A stretch of 64,000 nt of DNA from Brotaphodocola faecis (GTDB taxonomy: Bacteria > Bacillota > Clostridia > Lachnospirales > Lachnospiraceae), in assembly GCF_040096075.1 (NCBI RefSeq), contig NZ_JBBMFJ010000006.1, positions 1-64,000 on the forward strand, in the 5' to 3' direction. Under the pieces are notes generated by a model that was given only the letters and a program-made list of their open reading frames with translations, was not told where the DNA came from and searched no databases. Made by a program: the position numbers and the translations under genes. Position 1 is the stretch's first letter, and every line of letters starts with the position of its first letter. Shown in pieces: positions 25,269 through 33,768 of the stretch.

Positions 25269-26894
25269 TTAGGTGTCGGGCAGTTCTACCTTGCCGACAA
25301 AAGAATAATAGATTTCGATTTCCTGTCTGCGTAACTTGCCCCGGCGTTTCCCGTCAAGGGCAACGCTTTCATGGACAACGATTTTCTCCACAAACTCCCG
25401 CAGCAGAGTAGGGGTAAGTTCTTCAATGGTAGTGTGCCTGCGTACCACATTCATAAACTTTTCAGCGTTTGCGGTGGCTTCCTGCGCTTTGGAAAGTTCT
25501 TCCCGCAGTCTGGCGGCACGTTCTTTCAGTTCTTTCTGCTCGGCTTCATAGTCTGCCGACAGCTCTGTGAAACGCTCGTCCGATATGCGCCCGGTTACGC
25601 TGTCCTCATACAGCCGCTTGAAGATAGCAGATAACTCGGCTATGCGTTTCTCGGCGGCTTCCAGCTCCTTTTTCTTGGCGGCGTTCCTGCGTCTGTCCCC
25701 GTCCTCATTCTGCTCGATTAAAAGCTTCATAAACCGGGCTTCATGCTTTGCCGCATAGCTGGTAACTTTCCGCAGATTGGAGAGTACGCCAGCGGTCAAG
25801 AGGTCAGTGCGGATAAAGTGCGCTGTGCAGTCGGCGGTGCGTTTCTTGTAGCTTCCGCAGATATAACAGTCCTGCTTGCGCTTGTCCGTCTGGTATCGCT
25901 GCTGGTACATGACGCTGCCGCAGTCGGCACAAAAGAGTATGCCGGAGAACAAGCCCACTTCGTCATAACGGTTGGGGCGTTTGCGCTGCTTGCGTAACTC
26001 CTGCACCCGTTCCCACGTTTCCCGGTCAATGATAGGCTCATGGTGGTTCTCAAAAACCGCCTGCTTTTCCGGGGGATTTTCTATGCTGTGTTTCAGCTTG
26101 TAGGACGGCTTCTCGGTCTTAAAGTTTACCAGACAGCCCGTATATTCCCGGTTTTCCAGCAGATGAACCACGGTATTGGTCGCCCACTTGCACTCATAGC
26201 CGGGGTGGTAGCGGCGGGTGCTGCCCGTCCTGCGGTATTCCAGCGTCCCCGGCGTGGGGATTTGCTGCTCGGTCAGCATACGGGCTATCTTGGTCGGACC
26301 GTTCCCGGCAAGGCAAAGGCTGTAAATCTGCCGTACCACCGGGGCGGCTTCCTCGTCAATGATAAAGTTTTCGTCCTCGTCCATGAGGTAGCCATAGACG
26401 GGCTTGCTTGTGATGGGCTTTCCGCTCATGCCCTTAGAGCGTTTTACTGCCTTGATTTTCTTGCTCGTATCTCTCACCAGCCATTCGTTAAAAATGTTCC
26501 GCAGCGGGGCAAAATCATTTTCCCCCTGTGCGCTGTCCACTCCGTCATTGATAGCGATGAAGCGGACACCTTTCTGTGGGAAAATCATTTCTGTGTACAT
26601 TCCCACCTGTAAGTAGTTTCGCCCTAACCTCGACATATCCTTGACGATAACTGTCCCGACTTTCCCTGCTTCAATGTCTGCAAGCATGGCTTGAAATCCG
26701 GGTCTTTGAAAGTTCGCACCGGAATAACCGTCGTCGGTGTACCAGCGCAGATTAGAAAATCCATTCTGTTTGGCATAGGTTTCCAAAATCCTCTTTTGGT
26801 TGGAAATGGAATTGCTCTCGCCTTGCAGCTCGTCCTCATGGGACAGTCTTGGGTAAAGGGCGGTAATGAGTTGCTGGGTGGTCTGTCTTAACAT
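25269..26894 (-). CDS. Large serine recombinase (TnpX-like)
   Basis: 541 aa site-specific recombinase that integrates and excises the element. Resolvase domain at 1-150 with the catalytic Ser in YPRLSHEDE (Ser18) and the conserved DMSRLGRNYLQVG; recombinase domain (KPVYGYLMDED ... GPTKIARML); zinc ribbon CADCGSVM ... CYICGSYKK; a coiled coil (about 410-490) and a C-terminal DUF4368-like part. Length and domain order match recombinases of Tn4451-type elements. Its 3' end lies about 10 bp from the left att site, as usual for such elements. Confidence 0.93.
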   Translation of the reverse strand: MLRQTTQQLITALYPRLSHEDELQGESNSISNQKRILETYAKQNGFSNLRWYTDDGYSGANFQRPGFQAMLADIEAGKVGTVIVKDMSRLGRNYLQVGMYTEMIFPQKGVRFIAINDGVDSAQGENDFAPLRNIFNEWLVRDTSKKIKAVKRSKGMSGKPITSKPVYGYLMDEDENFIIDEEAAPVVRQIYSLCLAGNGPTKIARMLTEQQIPTPGTLEYRRTGSTRRYHPGYECKWATNTVVHLLENREYTGCLVNFKTEKPSYKLKHSIENPPEKQAVFENHHEPIIDRETWERVQELRKQRKRPNRYDEVGLFSGILFCADCGSVMYQQRYQTDKRKQDCYICGSYKKRTADCTAHFIRTDLLTAGVLSNLRKVTSYAAKHEARFMKLLIEQNEDGDRRRNAAKKKELEAAEKRIAELSAIFKRLYEDSVTGRISDERFTELSADYEAEQKELKERAARLREELSKAQEATANAEKFMNVVRRHTTIEELTPTLLREFVEKIVVHESVALDGKRRGKLRRQEIEIYYSFVGKVELPDT

Positions 26895-26913
26895 AAATTC
26901 CTCCGTTTCCGAC

Positions 26914-26964
26914 AGCCAGCCCCACTATTCCGTACCTTGATTGTACCACATGGGGCGGCTGTCT
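26914..26964 (-). repeat. Inverted repeat in the recombinase leader
   Basis: GACAGCC-agc-CCCA pairs at distance with TGGG-gc-GGCTGTC just upstream of the recombinase start. It may be an operator or a leader hairpin that tunes the recombinase. Confidence 0.45.
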
Positions 26965-27021
26965 GTATAGCGGCAAAAGCGTCAAATCTGCTTCTTTACG
27001 GTCGGTAAAAATGACGGTTTT

Positions 27022-27216
27022 TCAATCAGGCTTATCACAGATCAAATATCCGGCGGCGGCTTCTGCTTCCAGCACTTTCATCATCTTGTCAGCGGCGGTG
27101 TCGGTCGCCCCCTCCTTGAAAAAGCCAGACACCACAAGGATTGTGTTGCCTATCCTCGTTTCGGTCACGCAGTCCGGGCGGCGGGCAGGGCGTTTGTTTC
27201 TCTGGGTGTCGGTCAT
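27022..27216 (-). CDS. tnpW: TnpW-like transposon-encoded small protein
   Basis: 64 aa from MTDTQRNKRPARRPDCVTE. The core ETRIGNTILVVSGFFKEGATDTAADKM matches the small TnpW proteins found in Tn4451-type elements; the biochemical role is unknown. Its start codon overlaps the stop of the DnaC-like gene by 4 bp (ATGA). The longer frame up to 27318 only overlaps that gene. Confidence 0.8.
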   Translation of the reverse strand: MTDTQRNKRPARRPDCVTETRIGNTILVVSGFFKEGATDTAADKMMKVLEAEAAAGYLICDKPD

Positions 27217-28067
27217 AGGCAAATCTCCTTTCCGGCAAGCAGCCGTTTCAGCTGTTCCATTTTTCCCTGTGCGGCGGCTTTCCTCAAATTCTCCCCGGTA
27301 AAGCAGAGAGGGGAACACATTTCAAGCAGGCGGTCATAAATCCGGGCGTGGGCGGTGTCCTCCGGGTGCTGCAATTCCTCCAGCGTGAGGTTGGTCGTCA
27401 CAATCAGCGGCTTCCTGCTCCGGTAGCGGCTGTCAATCACATTGTAGACCTGTTCCAGACCGTATTCTGTGCCACGCTCCATTCCAAAATCGTCAATGAT
27501 GAGCAGGGGGAAGCTGCAAAGGCGGGAAATATATTCGTTCCTGCCCGCAAAGCTGGCGGCAAGGTCGTTTAATATTGCTGCAAAGTTTGTCATGCACACC
27601 GGGACTTCCTGCTCCATGAGGGCGTTTGCAATACACCCGGCAAAATAGCTTTTCCCAGTGCCTACCCTGCCCCACAAGAGCAGCCCGTAGTTCCCGTCCT
27701 TTATCTGTTCCCAGCGTGCCACATATCCGGCGGCGTTCTTCATCTGCGGGCAGCTGCCGTTATCGTTGGCAAATGTCCAGTCCTGCATGGTCTTGTCTGT
27801 AAAGCCCTGCCGTTTCAGCCGTTCCACCGTTTCAAGGTGGCTGCGCCGCTTCTCGGCGGCTTCCCGTTCCTTACGGGCTGCCCGCTGGCAGTCGCACTCT
27901 GACGGGTGGCGGTCACGCCCGAAAAAGGTCTTGCCCTCCGGGAAATAGGCTTCTTTGGGTTTCCGGCATTTGCCGCAGTATAAAAGCCCGTCCTCCCCGG
28001 TGTAATCCTCCGGCTCGGCTGTGGTGTCGGTCATAGGCAGTATGGTGTTGTGGATTGTATCGGTCAT
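27213..28067 (-). CDS. DnaC/IstB-like ATP-binding replication protein
   Basis: 284 aa AAA+ ATPase. A Cys-rich N-terminus (CGKCRKPKEAYFP ... CDCQRAARKERE) is followed by Walker A LLLWGRVGTGKSYFA and Walker B LLIIDDFGMERGTEY, then the sensor NLTLEEL. By family it loads replicative helicase. The start MTDTIHNTILPMTD at 28067 has AAGGAGGGAG upstream; it overlaps the stop of repA by 4 bp. With RepA it suggests that the excised circle can replicate. Confidence 0.88.
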   Translation of the reverse strand: MTDTIHNTILPMTDTTAEPEDYTGEDGLLYCGKCRKPKEAYFPEGKTFFGRDRHPSECDCQRAARKEREAAEKRRSHLETVERLKRQGFTDKTMQDWTFANDNGSCPQMKNAAGYVARWEQIKDGNYGLLLWGRVGTGKSYFAGCIANALMEQEVPVCMTNFAAILNDLAASFAGRNEYISRLCSFPLLIIDDFGMERGTEYGLEQVYNVIDSRYRSRKPLIVTTNLTLEELQHPEDTAHARIYDRLLEMCSPLCFTGENLRKAAAQGKMEQLKRLLAGKEICL

Positions 28068-28825
28068 AGGCTTTCTCCCTCCTTGAATGAATAGTCCGGT
28101 ATGCCTTTCTTTGGCTTCTCTTTGGCAGCGTCCTCCTGCGCCCACTTGTAAATGGTGGCTGCATGGCTCTGGTACTGCTTCCCGGTGGAAGCGATGTGGC
28201 AGGAAAGGCGGTCAAGGTAATACTCCCACTTGCCGGGGAAGTCCTGTTCCAGCTCCAAAAGTTCTGTGTCAGAAAGAAATACATTTTTATATCTGCCATA
28301 AGCGGCGGGGGGCTGCCCCTCACTCGCTCCTTTTGTTTGGCTCTCTATTAGGTTGTTTATATTAGTTTGGTTAGGGGACGGTTTTCCGACCGTCATAAGG
28401 TCAGTTTTCCGGCTGTCAGTTGGTCGGTTTCCCGCCCTTATGAGGGGCGGTTTTCCGTCCGTCAGTTGGTCGGAAAACTGTACCACTGGGATAGGCGGCA
28501 CTTTCACATACAGACGGTTGGCGGCAGAAAAGCCCGTCCGTCTGCGTTCCAGCAGCCCGGCAGCGTCCAGTTCGTTCAGTGCGCCCTTTATGGTGGTGCA
28601 GCCTTTATCCAGCATTTCCGCTATCTCTGCTATGGGGTAGACAATGTATGTCCGTCCCTCGCTGTCCTGCCAGCCGTTCTTCTGCGAAAGGGTGGAACGG
28701 TCTAACAGCAGCGCATATAACTCTCTTGCGGTGTGGGATAGGTCTGTTTCCAGCAGGAAACGGGGGTAAGGCAGGTAAGCGGGCAGCTCCGTTCCTGCGG
28801 TCATATAATCAGCGATAGGGTTCAC
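28064..28825 (-). CDS. Replication initiator protein A (RepA_N family)
   Basis: 253 aa. The N-terminal winged-helix RepA_N domain reads FLLETDLSHTARELYALLLDRSTLSQ and continues to EIAEMLDKGCTTIKGALNELDAAGLLERRR; the C-terminal region (ELEQDFPGKWEYYLDRLSCHIASTGK) matches initiators found on Firmicute plasmids and mobilizable elements. Upstream AAGGAGG is present. Coupled to the DnaC-like gene. Presence on a chromosomal element fits a replicative excised form. Confidence 0.88.
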   Translation of the reverse strand: MNPIADYMTAGTELPAYLPYPRFLLETDLSHTARELYALLLDRSTLSQKNGWQDSEGRTYIVYPIAEIAEMLDKGCTTIKGALNELDAAGLLERRRTGFSAANRLYVKVPPIPVVQFSDQLTDGKPPLIRAGNRPTDSRKTDLMTVGKPSPNQTNINNLIESQTKGASEGQPPAAYGRYKNVFLSDTELLELEQDFPGKWEYYLDRLSCHIASTGKQYQSHAATIYKWAQEDAAKEKPKKGIPDYSFKEGESL

Positions 28826-28934
28826 CTCCTTGTGGTGTCTGTCTGTGGGTTCTGTTACGCTTTTAGGGGGCGTTTTTAAGGGAAAAGGATAAATGTATCA
28901 CGCACCCTTTGACACCCTCCAAAAAAGCCTTGAT

Positions 28935-29321
28935 TTATGCGGGTTTGAAATGCCCTAAAGCGTGACATTTCTCCCTTTGTTTCCGCTTCCGTTTGGCGGC
29001 GTTTATCCGCTTCATGCGTCCGGCGCAGTCCGGGCAGTATTTCCCCCGGTTGGATTTTGGGAAGAAGAACGCCCCGCAGACAGCGCAGCGTTTCCGGCTT
29101 CCCCGGCGCAAGAGGGCGGCTTCCAGTGCTTCATCAAGGGGCAGGACAGCGGCGGTAAACCAGCGGCAGAGCAGCGAATAGCTGATACTCTGTACACACA
29201 CGCAAGGCTCGCCGTCCTCCAACAGCAGGCAGTTCCCGCTGTCATAGTTGCAGCACTCATGCACAAGGCGGCGGGCTGCCCGGTACTGGCGGTAGTCCAT
29301 GCGGGGGATATTACCGTTCAT
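28935..29321 (-). CDS. Cysteine-rich VLP-type protein
   Basis: 128 aa. N-terminal part MNGNIPRMDYRQYRAARRLVHECCNYDSGNCLLLEDGEPCVC, C-terminal zinc-finger-like CAVCGAFFFPKSNRGKYCPDCA and a basic tail. It resembles the cysteine-rich VLP proteins common in Tn916/Tn4451-like elements; function unknown, possibly DNA-binding. The start overlaps the end of mobA. The longer frame to 29465 lies within mobA. Confidence 0.78.
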   Translation of the reverse strand: MNGNIPRMDYRQYRAARRLVHECCNYDSGNCLLLEDGEPCVCVQSISYSLLCRWFTAAVLPLDEALEAALLRRGSRKRCAVCGAFFFPKSNRGKYCPDCAGRMKRINAAKRKRKQREKCHALGHFKPA

Positions 29322-30945
29322 GGCTCTGCTCCTTTCTGCGCTGCGGCTCGCTCCGGCGTAAAATCTGGTCGATATTGCCCTTGACAGTCTGCAAGCGGCG
29401 GTACTCCTCCCGTTTTGCCCGGTAATCGTTGTAGCCGCTGTTTTTCTCTTTGATAAGGCTTTCAATCTCTGCTTGCAGGGATTTATAGCTCGGCAGCTTG
29501 GAAATGCCGTTCTCCCTGAAATAGCGGGCGGCTGCGTCTGCTATGATAAAGTCACTTTCATGCTTCTGACGGTAGGCTGCTTTTGCTTTGGCGTTTTTCT
29601 GCTGTTTCAGCCCGTCCCGGACAGGGCGGGTCTTGGAATAGGCAAGCACCTGCCGTTGCAGCTCCTTTTTCCCGTTCAGCGTCTTTTCCACCTGCTTCAA
29701 CCACGCAAGGCTTTCCTGCATGGCGGCATAGGCGGCAGAACAGGCTTCGTCCAGTTCCTCCGGGGAGGAAAAGCCGTACTGCTGATAGGCGGTAACGGTA
29801 GCTGCCATTTGCTTTAGGTTGTGCTTTGCCGCCCAGCGGTCATAGCCCACGCCCTTGCCCTCGGCTCGCTTGGCTTCCCGGTCAACCATGCGCTGCAAGG
29901 TGTTGTCTGCCGGGGTGGTTTTTGCAGCTTTTTCCCCTTGTAACGGCTTTTTAACTGCGGCAGGGTATTCGGGTATGGCTTTGGTCTGTTCGGCAGCTCT
30001 GTGGGCGTTCTGCGTGAGCAGGGCAAGGACAGCAGCCTTGTCAAAATCGTCCCCCAGCTTTCGGGCTGTGATAGGCTTTGTCCTGTCCGGCGTGAGGTAG
30101 GAAAGCCGCCCCCGGCTCTCCTTGACGGTCACACCCTCCCGCAGCAAAAGGGAAGAAAACTCGTCAAAGCTGCCAGCTTGGGAAAGTGCCTGCCGTATCG
30201 TCCGGCGCAGCTTCGCCTTGTCCGTTTCAAACTTGGTGGGCTTGGTCGGCTGTCCGGCGGCTTCTCTGGCGGCGTTCTCTTTGTCAAGGGCAAGCTGCCC
30301 TTTCTTTGCCGCCCAGTATTCCCGTTCGGTTATCCGTTCCTTGCTGCCGTTCAAGAGGTCGATTTGGTAAAGCCCCTCCCGGTGGCACATTTCCATGACT
30401 TCGCTCTTGAAATATTCCATAGCGGCGTTGGTGCAGCGGTGCTTGCAGCCCTCCAGCGTGTCGGCTGGTCTGTCCATGTAGGGCAGAAGCGGGACTTCGT
30501 AAATCCGCAGGGAGTTGATGACGATATGCACATGGATATTCCCGCTGTGGTTATGCCCGTCCGGGTGGGTGCAGATTAGGGCTTGGTGTCCGGGGAAATG
30601 CTCCTTGCAGAACTGCTCGCCCAGCTCCTGCGCCCGGTCTACGGTCAAGCCGTTGTCTGTCCCGTCCCGTGGGTCAAAGCTGATGATATAGTGGTGGCTT
30701 TTCACATCTTCCCGTTTTTGGTTTTTCTCATAGCGGAGATTGGCTCGCATACAGGCAACAGCGAAATCCTCGCCCCCGCAGTTGAGGGAAGAAATGCGGT
30801 AATCCTCCCTCGGTATCAGCCGCCCGTTTTCATCAAGGGTGGCTTTCATGGTAAACTCGTCATGCTCAAATGTGAGATAGGCTTCCGCTGCGCCATAGTC
30901 GGCGTTTTTAGAGCTGATATGTTTGAATGTTGCCAACAGCGTCAC
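29311..30945 (-). CDS. mobA: Relaxase/mobilization nuclease (MobA/VirD2 family)
   Basis: About 544 aa. N-terminal relaxase domain: ATFKHISSKNADYGAAEAYL, YIISFDPRDGTDNGLT, and the metal-binding His cluster HNHSGNIHVHIVINSLR. A catalytic Tyr is expected near the N-terminus (ADYG). The C-terminal half is helical and basic, as usual for accessory DNA-binding. The start is uncertain: candidate GTG at 30945, TTG at 30936 or TTG at 30966, all overlapping mobC, so translation is coupled. Confidence 0.9.
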   Translation of the reverse strand: MTLLATFKHISSKNADYGAAEAYLTFEHDEFTMKATLDENGRLIPREDYRISSLNCGGEDFAVACMRANLRYEKNQKREDVKSHHYIISFDPRDGTDNGLTVDRAQELGEQFCKEHFPGHQALICTHPDGHNHSGNIHVHIVINSLRIYEVPLLPYMDRPADTLEGCKHRCTNAAMEYFKSEVMEMCHREGLYQIDLLNGSKERITEREYWAAKKGQLALDKENAAREAAGQPTKPTKFETDKAKLRRTIRQALSQAGSFDEFSSLLLREGVTVKESRGRLSYLTPDRTKPITARKLGDDFDKAAVLALLTQNAHRAAEQTKAIPEYPAAVKKPLQGEKAAKTTPADNTLQRMVDREAKRAEGKGVGYDRWAAKHNLKQMAATVTAYQQYGFSSPEELDEACSAAYAAMQESLAWLKQVEKTLNGKKELQRQVLAYSKTRPVRDGLKQQKNAKAKAAYRQKHESDFIIADAAARYFRENGISKLPSYKSLQAEIESLIKEKNSGYNDYRAKREEYRRLQTVKGNIDQILRRSEPQRRKEQSHER

Positions 30946-31303
30946 CCACTTTCTGCAAGACTTCAAACTTTAGGGCAGCAAGGTCGGAAACCGCCGCCCG
31001 TACCTCCCCGGCAAGCTGCGGATAGGGACTGTGCCACTCGTTCAGCGTCCGGGCTATCTGGTTTAAGTTGCCGCCGATCCTCCCGTATTCGGCGGTCAGC
31101 TTCCCGACAGCGGCAAGCAGCTCGTCATTGATGGGGGAAACGGTTATGATGGGGCGTATGGCTGCCCCGGTTATGGCTTGCCGGATAAACTCGGCTTGGC
31201 TCATGTGGTAAGCAGAAAGCCGCTGGGCAAACTCGGCGTATTCTTCCTCGGTCATGCGTGTTTTGACTACCCGGCTGCGGTGCGGCGTGTTGTATCGTTT
31301 CAT
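30908..31303 (-). CDS. mobC: MobC-family relaxosome protein
   Basis: 131 aa. Begins MKRYNTPHRSRVVKTRMTEEEYAEFAQ, with the MobC core GGNLNQIARTLNEWH near the C-terminus. By family it binds oriT and helps the relaxase. The start at 31303 is supported by AAAGGAGG; the open frame to 31480 runs through the oriT region and is not used. It overlaps mobA. Confidence 0.9.
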   Translation of the reverse strand: MKRYNTPHRSRVVKTRMTEEEYAEFAQRLSAYHMSQAEFIRQAITGAAIRPIITVSPINDELLAAVGKLTAEYGRIGGNLNQIARTLNEWHSPYPQLAGEVRAAVSDLAALKFEVLQKVGDAVGNIQTYQL

Positions 31304-31440
31304 AGGTGGTTGACCTCCTTTCTGTGCGTGGTGTCCTCTCACTAATAGGAGAAAAACAGGGTGTGAAGCGGAACTGTTTTTGAAAAATCCGAAAAATATT
31401 TTGAGGGGTTTTTCAGCGGCGCAAGCCGCATAAGCAGGGT

Positions 31441-31521
31441 TTGGGGAAGGCACTCCCCAACAAGATTCCCGCAGGGGCAAAATGAGCGATAAGCGAATTT
31501 TGGCACCTCGGTAGAATCTTG
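31441..31521. other. Probable origin of transfer (oriT)
   Basis: Hairpin TTGGGGA/TCCCCAA (31441-31460), then a nested dyad: CAAGATT (31461-31467) with AATCTTG (31515-31521), and inside it CAAAAT (31478-31483) with ATTTTG (31497-31502). It is 140 bp upstream of mobC, the usual place for oriT in such elements. Confidence 0.6.
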
Positions 31522-31930
31522 CTCTAAGAAACTGCCGGCCTGCCGTTCACTTGCTACTGCCACTTTTTCAGAAAATCTATAACCAGCTTTTTTTATAAAA
31601 GGCTGCGGGCTGGCGTTTTTCCCTTACTCCCTACAAACCACAAAAGAGCAGAATGGACGGACTTTCCGGCAAGAACTTTTCCGGCGGCTCGGTCTTTCCC
31701 GACAATAAGGCGTTTCGGAAGCTGCGTTTTGCCCGCTGTCTGAAAAAAATGGCAGCCTTTTTTGGTTTCACTGTCTAATACGGAACTTTTGGAAATTTGC
31801 CAAAAATGGACGCAAAAAAAGCAGCAAATCTTTTTCGGATTTACTGCTTCATGTGCCGCTGCGGTGCGGCGGGATGGATATTCAGTTGAAATAAAAGAGG
31901 ATGGTGGTACTTTAGTCTATCGACTCTTTA
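31522..31930. other. Gene-poor stretch of the mobilizable element
   Basis: About 400 bp with no convincing gene. It contains A/T runs and an imperfect hairpin near 31824-31854 (GCAGCAAATC with GATTTACTGC), which could end a transcript. Nothing else recognised. Confidence 0.4.
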
Positions 31931-32419
31931 CTAACTATTAGGTAATCTTGAAAGATTTTCCTTGAATTTATCTAAAGAATGTTCATTGTTTCCCGCAAAA
32001 ATAAGTGGAATTGTATATTCATATGATATGCCATTTTCATAGTCCGATAATTGTATTTTTATAGTATCATCCCTCTCATCTTTAGGTGCTATATATATGA
32101 ATGAATTTTTATTTATATCAGATATTTTCCCTTTTTCAGAAGAAACAGTATAACCCCAGTCTGTTAAATTTGTCTTTATTGTAACTTCTGTTTCTGTTTC
32201 TTTTCTAGTCTGCAATGCTGTTTTATCGATTTGGATATCAAAAGGAGTCGAACCTAACAATTCACTGTTTATATTTACAAGTTCTTCTCCATTTGTTTTA
32301 GAAATATTAGATTCATCTTCATAATTTTGTTGAGATTCATCTTTTGGTGTTTCTCTGTTACATCCTAATAAAAAGCATAAAATAATTAGTACTAATACAG
32401 AAAGTTGTTTTTTTTGCAT
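31931..32419 (-). CDS. Cargo lipoprotein, unknown function
   Basis: 162 aa. Signal MQKKQLSVLVLIILCFLLGCN with lipobox LLGC (Cys20). The rest is polar, with a probable beta-sandwich pattern (TEVTIKTNLTDWGYTVSSEKGKISDINKNSFIYIAPKDERDD; TIKIQLSDYENGISYEYTIPLIF). It is strongly AT-rich, unlike the mobilization genes, which points to a separate origin. AGGAGAAATAAATG precedes it. Family not recognised. Confidence 0.7.
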   Translation of the reverse strand: MQKKQLSVLVLIILCFLLGCNRETPKDESQQNYEDESNISKTNGEELVNINSELLGSTPFDIQIDKTALQTRKETETEVTIKTNLTDWGYTVSSEKGKISDINKNSFIYIAPKDERDDTIKIQLSDYENGISYEYTIPLIFAGNNEHSLDKFKENLSRLPNS

Positions 32420-32533
32420 TTATTTCTCCTTTCATATTATCAAAGAAAGCACTGAGAGTACTTTCAAGAAATTATGAAATATTCTCAATGCTTTCTATTT
32501 TTTGATTATAAACTTGCCGGTAATGATACTATG

Positions 32534-32828
32534 TTAATTTATCTCTTTCGCGTAACCTTTGTTGCAATATACACATGCACCATTCACCCATTTGTGAGAC
32601 ATTTCAATCGTCTCAACTTCATAAATGCTTACTTCTCCACAAATTAAACATTGTTTGTAATTATATACATGACGTGTCGCACATTTATCCCAGTCATCAT
32701 ATATACCAGGCATTTCCATAGTACTGGGGAGAACCCCAACTATGAGTATGAGCGGCAAATACAGTCATTGGAGCAGCTACAATTCCAGCTACTACTGAAA
32801 GTGCTAAAATAGATTTTCTTAAATTCAT
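32534..32828 (-). pseudogene. Small secreted Cys/His-rich protein, frameshifted
   Basis: The frame opens with a ribosome site (GGGAGG) and signal peptide MNLRKSILALSVVAGIVAAP...FAAHTHSWG but stops after about 43 codons near 32697 (WYI-stop). The next frame continues YDDWDKCATRHVYNYKQCLICGE ... WVNGACVYCNKGYAKEIN to 32534. The break falls in a TATATAT run; a one-base change would restore an approximately 97-aa secreted protein with three Cys-x-x-Cys-type pairs. It could be a real phase-variable repeat, a mutation or a sequencing error. Confidence 0.7.
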
Positions 32829-32993
32829 AAGTTCCTCCCTTTCCTTAAAAATACATAGCTCTTTGTTACATTGTCATTTTAACATAATAATTGGTAAAAT
32901 GCAATAATTTATTTTCTATTTACGAGAAAATACTGTGCATATTATCTTATTTAGGAATAGTTAAGGCGGCTACCTAAATCTTTTTATTACTTT

Positions 32994-33023
32994 ACCGCAC
33001 ATGAGCATTGTTTGCCGGTATGG
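32994..33023. other. Right attachment site (attR) of the mobilizable element
   Basis: ACCGCA (32994-32999) and TGCCGGTATGG (33013-33023) flank the repeat GCACATGAG (32997-33005). The chromosomal half TGCCGGTATGG is, reversed, CCATACCGGCA, matching CCTATCCGGCA at attL in 8 of 11 positions. The stretch 33024-33128 before the TetR gene shows only a TATAAT at about 33088. Confidence 0.6.
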
Positions 33024-33128
33024 TAACCTTATCCGGCTTTACCATCATCGCGTGATGAGTTTCTTCCCAAAACGCGGAAAATAAGCTATAATGATTGTAG
33101 TTATTTTGTACGGCAGGGAGAGACAGAT

Positions 33129-33713
33129 ATGAGCAGAATCAGGCAGCAGGAAAAAGCCTGGCGTTCCAGAGAGGCGCTTCTGGCAGCAGCGGAATCACTG
33201 TTTGCTGAAAAGGCAATTGCAGATGTTGGCGTTCGGGAAATCGCGGCGGAAGCCGGAGTCACCACGGGAACCTTTTATCATTATTTCACGGGTAAGGATG
33301 ATATTCTGGATAAAGTCTACCGCAATCATGATGAAGACATGGGAAAACTTTTGCATGAGTGGGCGCAGGAGCCGGGCGGTTACTGCGACAGGATTCAGAA
33401 GTTTTTTGCGGAGAATCTGGCCGGATCGATTCTGGAAGATGGCCGGGAATTTACCTGTTACCGGGTGTTTCAGATGCGTAAGCACAGCAGTGATAAGGAC
33501 AGTCTGTATGCTGGCATGCAGGGACTGATTCGAAAGGCAGTGGATGCGGGGGAATTCCGTGGTGATGTTTCGGTAAAAGAAATCAATGATTATCTGTTTG
33601 TGGTGTTTCGCGGTGTCCTGTATGAGTGGTGTCTGTGTGCGCCGGAAACCGTGTTTCCGCTGGCAGAAAGACTGGATCGTCTGATCGGTTATGCGCTGAA
33701 GTCCTTTCAGTAA
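33129..33713 (+). CDS. TetR/AcrR family transcriptional regulator
   Basis: 194 aa. N-terminal helix-turn-helix RSREALLAAAESLFAEKAIADVGVREIAAEAGVTTGTFYHYFTGKDDILDKVY; the helical C-terminal part is ligand-binding and dimerising. Before the element inserted, it stood about 150 bp downstream of the hydrolase gene (same strand), whose promoter carries two palindromes of a size that fits a TetR dimer; it is a fair candidate for that repressor (inference). Confidence 0.92.
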   Translation: MSRIRQQEKAWRSREALLAAAESLFAEKAIADVGVREIAAEAGVTTGTFYHYFTGKDDILDKVYRNHDEDMGKLLHEWAQEPGGYCDRIQKFFAENLAGSILEDGREFTCYRVFQMRKHSSDKDSLYAGMQGLIRKAVDAGEFRGDVSVKEINDYLFVVFRGVLYEWCLCAPETVFPLAERLDRLIGYALKSFQ

Positions 33714-33723
33714 AATTTATAAA

Positions 33724-33768
33724 AGCAGAGGGAAGTCCTGTTTTTTGGGGGCTTCCCCCTGCTTTTTT
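33724..33768 (+). terminator. Terminator of the TetR gene
   Basis: AGCAGAGGGAAG (33724-33735) pairs with CTTCCCCCTGCT, ending in TTTTTT. The mini-element begins right after it. Confidence 0.85.

Larger units (their letters stand above)
25238..33005. mobile_element. 7.8-kb integrative mobilizable element (Tn4451/TnpX-like)
   Basis: Bounded by the direct repeat GCACATGAG (25238-25246, 32997-33005). All genes are on the minus strand: large serine recombinase, tnpW, DnaC-like ATPase, RepA-type initiator, Cys-rich protein, mobA, mobC, then oriT-like DNA, a lipoprotein and a frameshifted gene. It has no mating-pair genes, so transfer would need a helper. Codon use is GC-rich in the backbone and clearly AT-rich in the cargo at 31.9-32.9 kb. 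Confidence 0.85.
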
